64,000 bases of DNA, taken from NCBI RefSeq assembly GCF_001640365.1, contig NZ_LWMI01000007.1, positions 124,001-188,000 of the forward strand, read 5' to 3'. Numbering within the stretch: the stretch's first letter is position 1; each line of letters begins with the position of its first letter. Source of the stretch: Candidatus Arsenophonus triatominarum. Lineage in GTDB: Bacteria; Pseudomonadota; Gammaproteobacteria; Enterobacterales; Enterobacteriaceae. Shown here in pieces: positions 62,651 through 64,000 of this stretch. The position numbers were made by a program, and so were the translations under genes. The notes under the pieces were generated by a model. The model made no database searches, was not told where the DNA came from, and saw nothing but the letters and a program-made list of their open reading frames with translations.

Positions 62651-64000
62651 ATGGGTAAAATTGTCGGGATTGACCTGGGTACAACTAACTCTTGTGTAGC
62701 TATTATGGATGGCACAAATGCGCGGGTATTGGAAAACAGTGAGGGCGATCGTACCACACCTTCTATTGTTGCATATACTCAAGATAGTGAAATTCTTGTG
62801 GGGCAGCCGGCAAAACGTCAGGCTGTGACAAATCCACAAAATACATTTTTTGCCATTAAGCGTCTGATTGGACGTCGCTTTAAAGATGAAGAAGTTCAAC
62901 GTGACATTTCTATTATGCCTTATAAAATCATAGCCGCAGATAATGGTGATGCCTGGCTGGATGTTAAGGGGCAAAAAATAGCTCCTCCTCAGGTTTCTGC
63001 TGAGGTGTTGAAAAAAATGAAAAAAACGGCGGAAGATTATCTGGGTGAACCCGTTACTGAGGCTGTTATTACTGTACCGGCTTATTTTAATGATGCTCAG
63101 CGTCAAGCAACTAAAGATGCAGGTCGTATTGCAGGTTTAGATGTAAAACGTATTATTAATGAACCAACGGCAGCGGCGCTTGCTTATGGTTTAGATCGTG
63201 AAATAGGTAACCGTACCATTGCGGTATATGACTTAGGTGGTGGTACTTTTGATATTTCAATTATTGAAATTGATGAAGTTGATGGTGAAAAAACCTATGA
63301 AGTGCTGGCCACTAATGGTGATACTCACTTAGGCGGTGGAGACTTTGATAATCGTCTGATCAACTATTTGGTCGATGAATTTAAGAAAGAACAAGGTTTT
63401 GATCTACGCAATGATCCACTAGCAATGCAACGCTTAAAAGAAGCAGCAGAGAAAGCCAAAATTGAGCTCTCTTCTGCTCAACAGACCGATGTCAATCTGC
63501 CTTACATTACCGCAGATGCAAGTGGTCCTAAACATATGAATATTAAGGTGACTCGAGCGAAACTTGAATCACTGGTTGAAGATTTGGTTAAGCGCTTAAT
63601 GGAGCCGCTGAAAGTTGCACTGCAAGATGCCGGCTTAAATGTTAATGACATAAACGACGTCATTCTGGTTGGTGGTCAGACGCGCATGCCAATGGTGCAA
63701 AAAGCGGTTGCTGACTTTTTCGGTAAAGAACCTCGTAAAGACGTTAACCCTGATGAAGCGGTTGCTATGGGTGCGGCGGTGCAAGGTGGTGTATTAGCTG
63801 GTGATGTGAAAGATGTCTTGTTACTTGATGTAACTCCACTATCTTTAGGTATTGAAACCATGGGTGGTGTAATGACAACGTTAATTGCCAAAAATACCAC
63901 TATTCCGACTAAACATAGTCAGGTGTTTTCAACCGCAGAAGATAACCAGTCGGCAGTAACCATTCATGTATTGCAAGGTGAACGTAAACGCTCAGGTGAT
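62651..64000 (+). CDS. dnaK: DnaK (Hsp70) chaperone, first 450 codons, continues past the window
   Basis: The frame is open from the ATG at 62651 (GGAGG eight bases upstream) to the window end. The ATPase domain shows the phosphate-1 loop [13 protein letters not shown] at residue 6, [17 protein letters not shown], phosphate-2 [12 protein letters not shown] near 193 and the adenosine motif [13 protein letters not shown] near 338. The interdomain linker [15 protein letters not shown] near 388 and the start of the substrate-binding domain are present. E. coli DnaK is 638 aa, so about 190 codons are outside. It refolds proteins with DnaJ and GrpE and restrains sigma-32. Confidence 0.97.
   Translation, partial: MGKIVGIDLGTTNSCVAIMDGTNARVLENSEGDRTTPSIVAYTQDSEILVGQPAKRQAVTNPQNTFFAIKRLIGRRFKDEEVQRDISIMPYKIIAADNGDAWLDVKGQKIAPPQVSAEVLKKMKKTAEDYLGEPVTEAVITVPAYFNDAQRQATKDAGRIAGLDVKRIINEPTAAALAYGLDREIGNRTIAVYDLGGGTFDISIIEIDEVDGEKTYEVLATNGDTHLGGGDFDNRLINYLVDEFKKEQGFDLRNDPLAMQRLKEAAEKAKIELSSAQQTDVNLPYITADASGPKHMNIKVTRAKLESLVEDLVKRLMEPLKVALQDAGLNVNDINDVILVGGQTRMPMVQKAVADFFGKEPRKDVNPDEAVAMGAAVQGGVLAGDVKDVLLLDVTPLSLGIETMGGVMTTLIAKNTTIPTKHSQVFSTAEDNQSAVTIHVLQGERKRSGD

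Noticed and set aside
62588-63106. Reverse-strand 172-aa frame over the dnaK start
   Set aside because: It is antisense to the highly conserved DnaK ATPase domain and the dnaK RBS.

Overview
The window is AT-rich DNA from a host-associated member of the Enterobacterales. Gene order is E. coli-like within blocks, the 16S fragment is gammaproteobacterial, there are many insertion sequences and pseudogenes, and type III secretion remnants are present. An Arsenophonus-like (Morganellaceae) insect symbiont fits best. This is inference from gene content; no database search was run.

Layout. 64-2636: yrdD-tsaC-aroE with convergent yrdA. 2839-6048: an rRNA operon with complete promoters whose body is gutted. 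It keeps the first ~571 nt of 16S, then an IS3-family element, an IS481 remnant, the last ~130 nt of 23S and an intact 5S. 6130-9797: pssA, a truncated patZ and two ends of yfiF, cut by a MITE, an IS982 piece and an IS5-like element. 9883-17139: emrB-emrA-mprA and proX-proW-proV. 17598-22610: the class Ib ribonucleotide reductase operon, with nrdH and nrdI intact but nrdE and nrdF destroyed by IS5 and IS630 copies. 22845-37386: an ogt-like gene, cspE, and the lipA-lipB-ybeD-dacA-rlpA-rodA-mrdA-rlmH(broken)-rsfS-nadD-holA-lptE-leuS block. 37503-39695: IS982 and IS630. 39758-47516: orphan gltL, then lnt-ybeX-ybeY-ybeZ(broken)-miaB and divergent ubiF. 48009-49741: ygfZ, sdhE and a decayed ygfX.

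The accessory part (49973-62183) is a mosaic. It holds a decayed two-gene operon resembling the Kiwa anti-phage system (kwaA-like membrane protein plus truncated kwaB-like gene), a frameshifted YscL/SctL stator gene, a lambda-type terminase pair, and a pentapeptide-repeat gene whose N-terminus matches Salmonella type III effectors of the PipB/PipB2 type. IS982, IS256, IS481 and IS630 pieces lie between them. The window ends with a satP stub and the first 450 codons of dnaK behind heat-shock promoters.

The strongest new observation is a ~191-bp MITE family (nine main copies plus a tandem copy). It has 14-bp terminal inverted repeats (CACGAGTTTCGCAC), and five copies show exact 5-bp target duplications. 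A degraded DDE transposase element at 51431-52886 carries the same terminal repeats, so it is the likely autonomous parent. MITE and IS630 copies sit at many deletion endpoints, which suggests that recombination between dispersed copies drives gene loss here.
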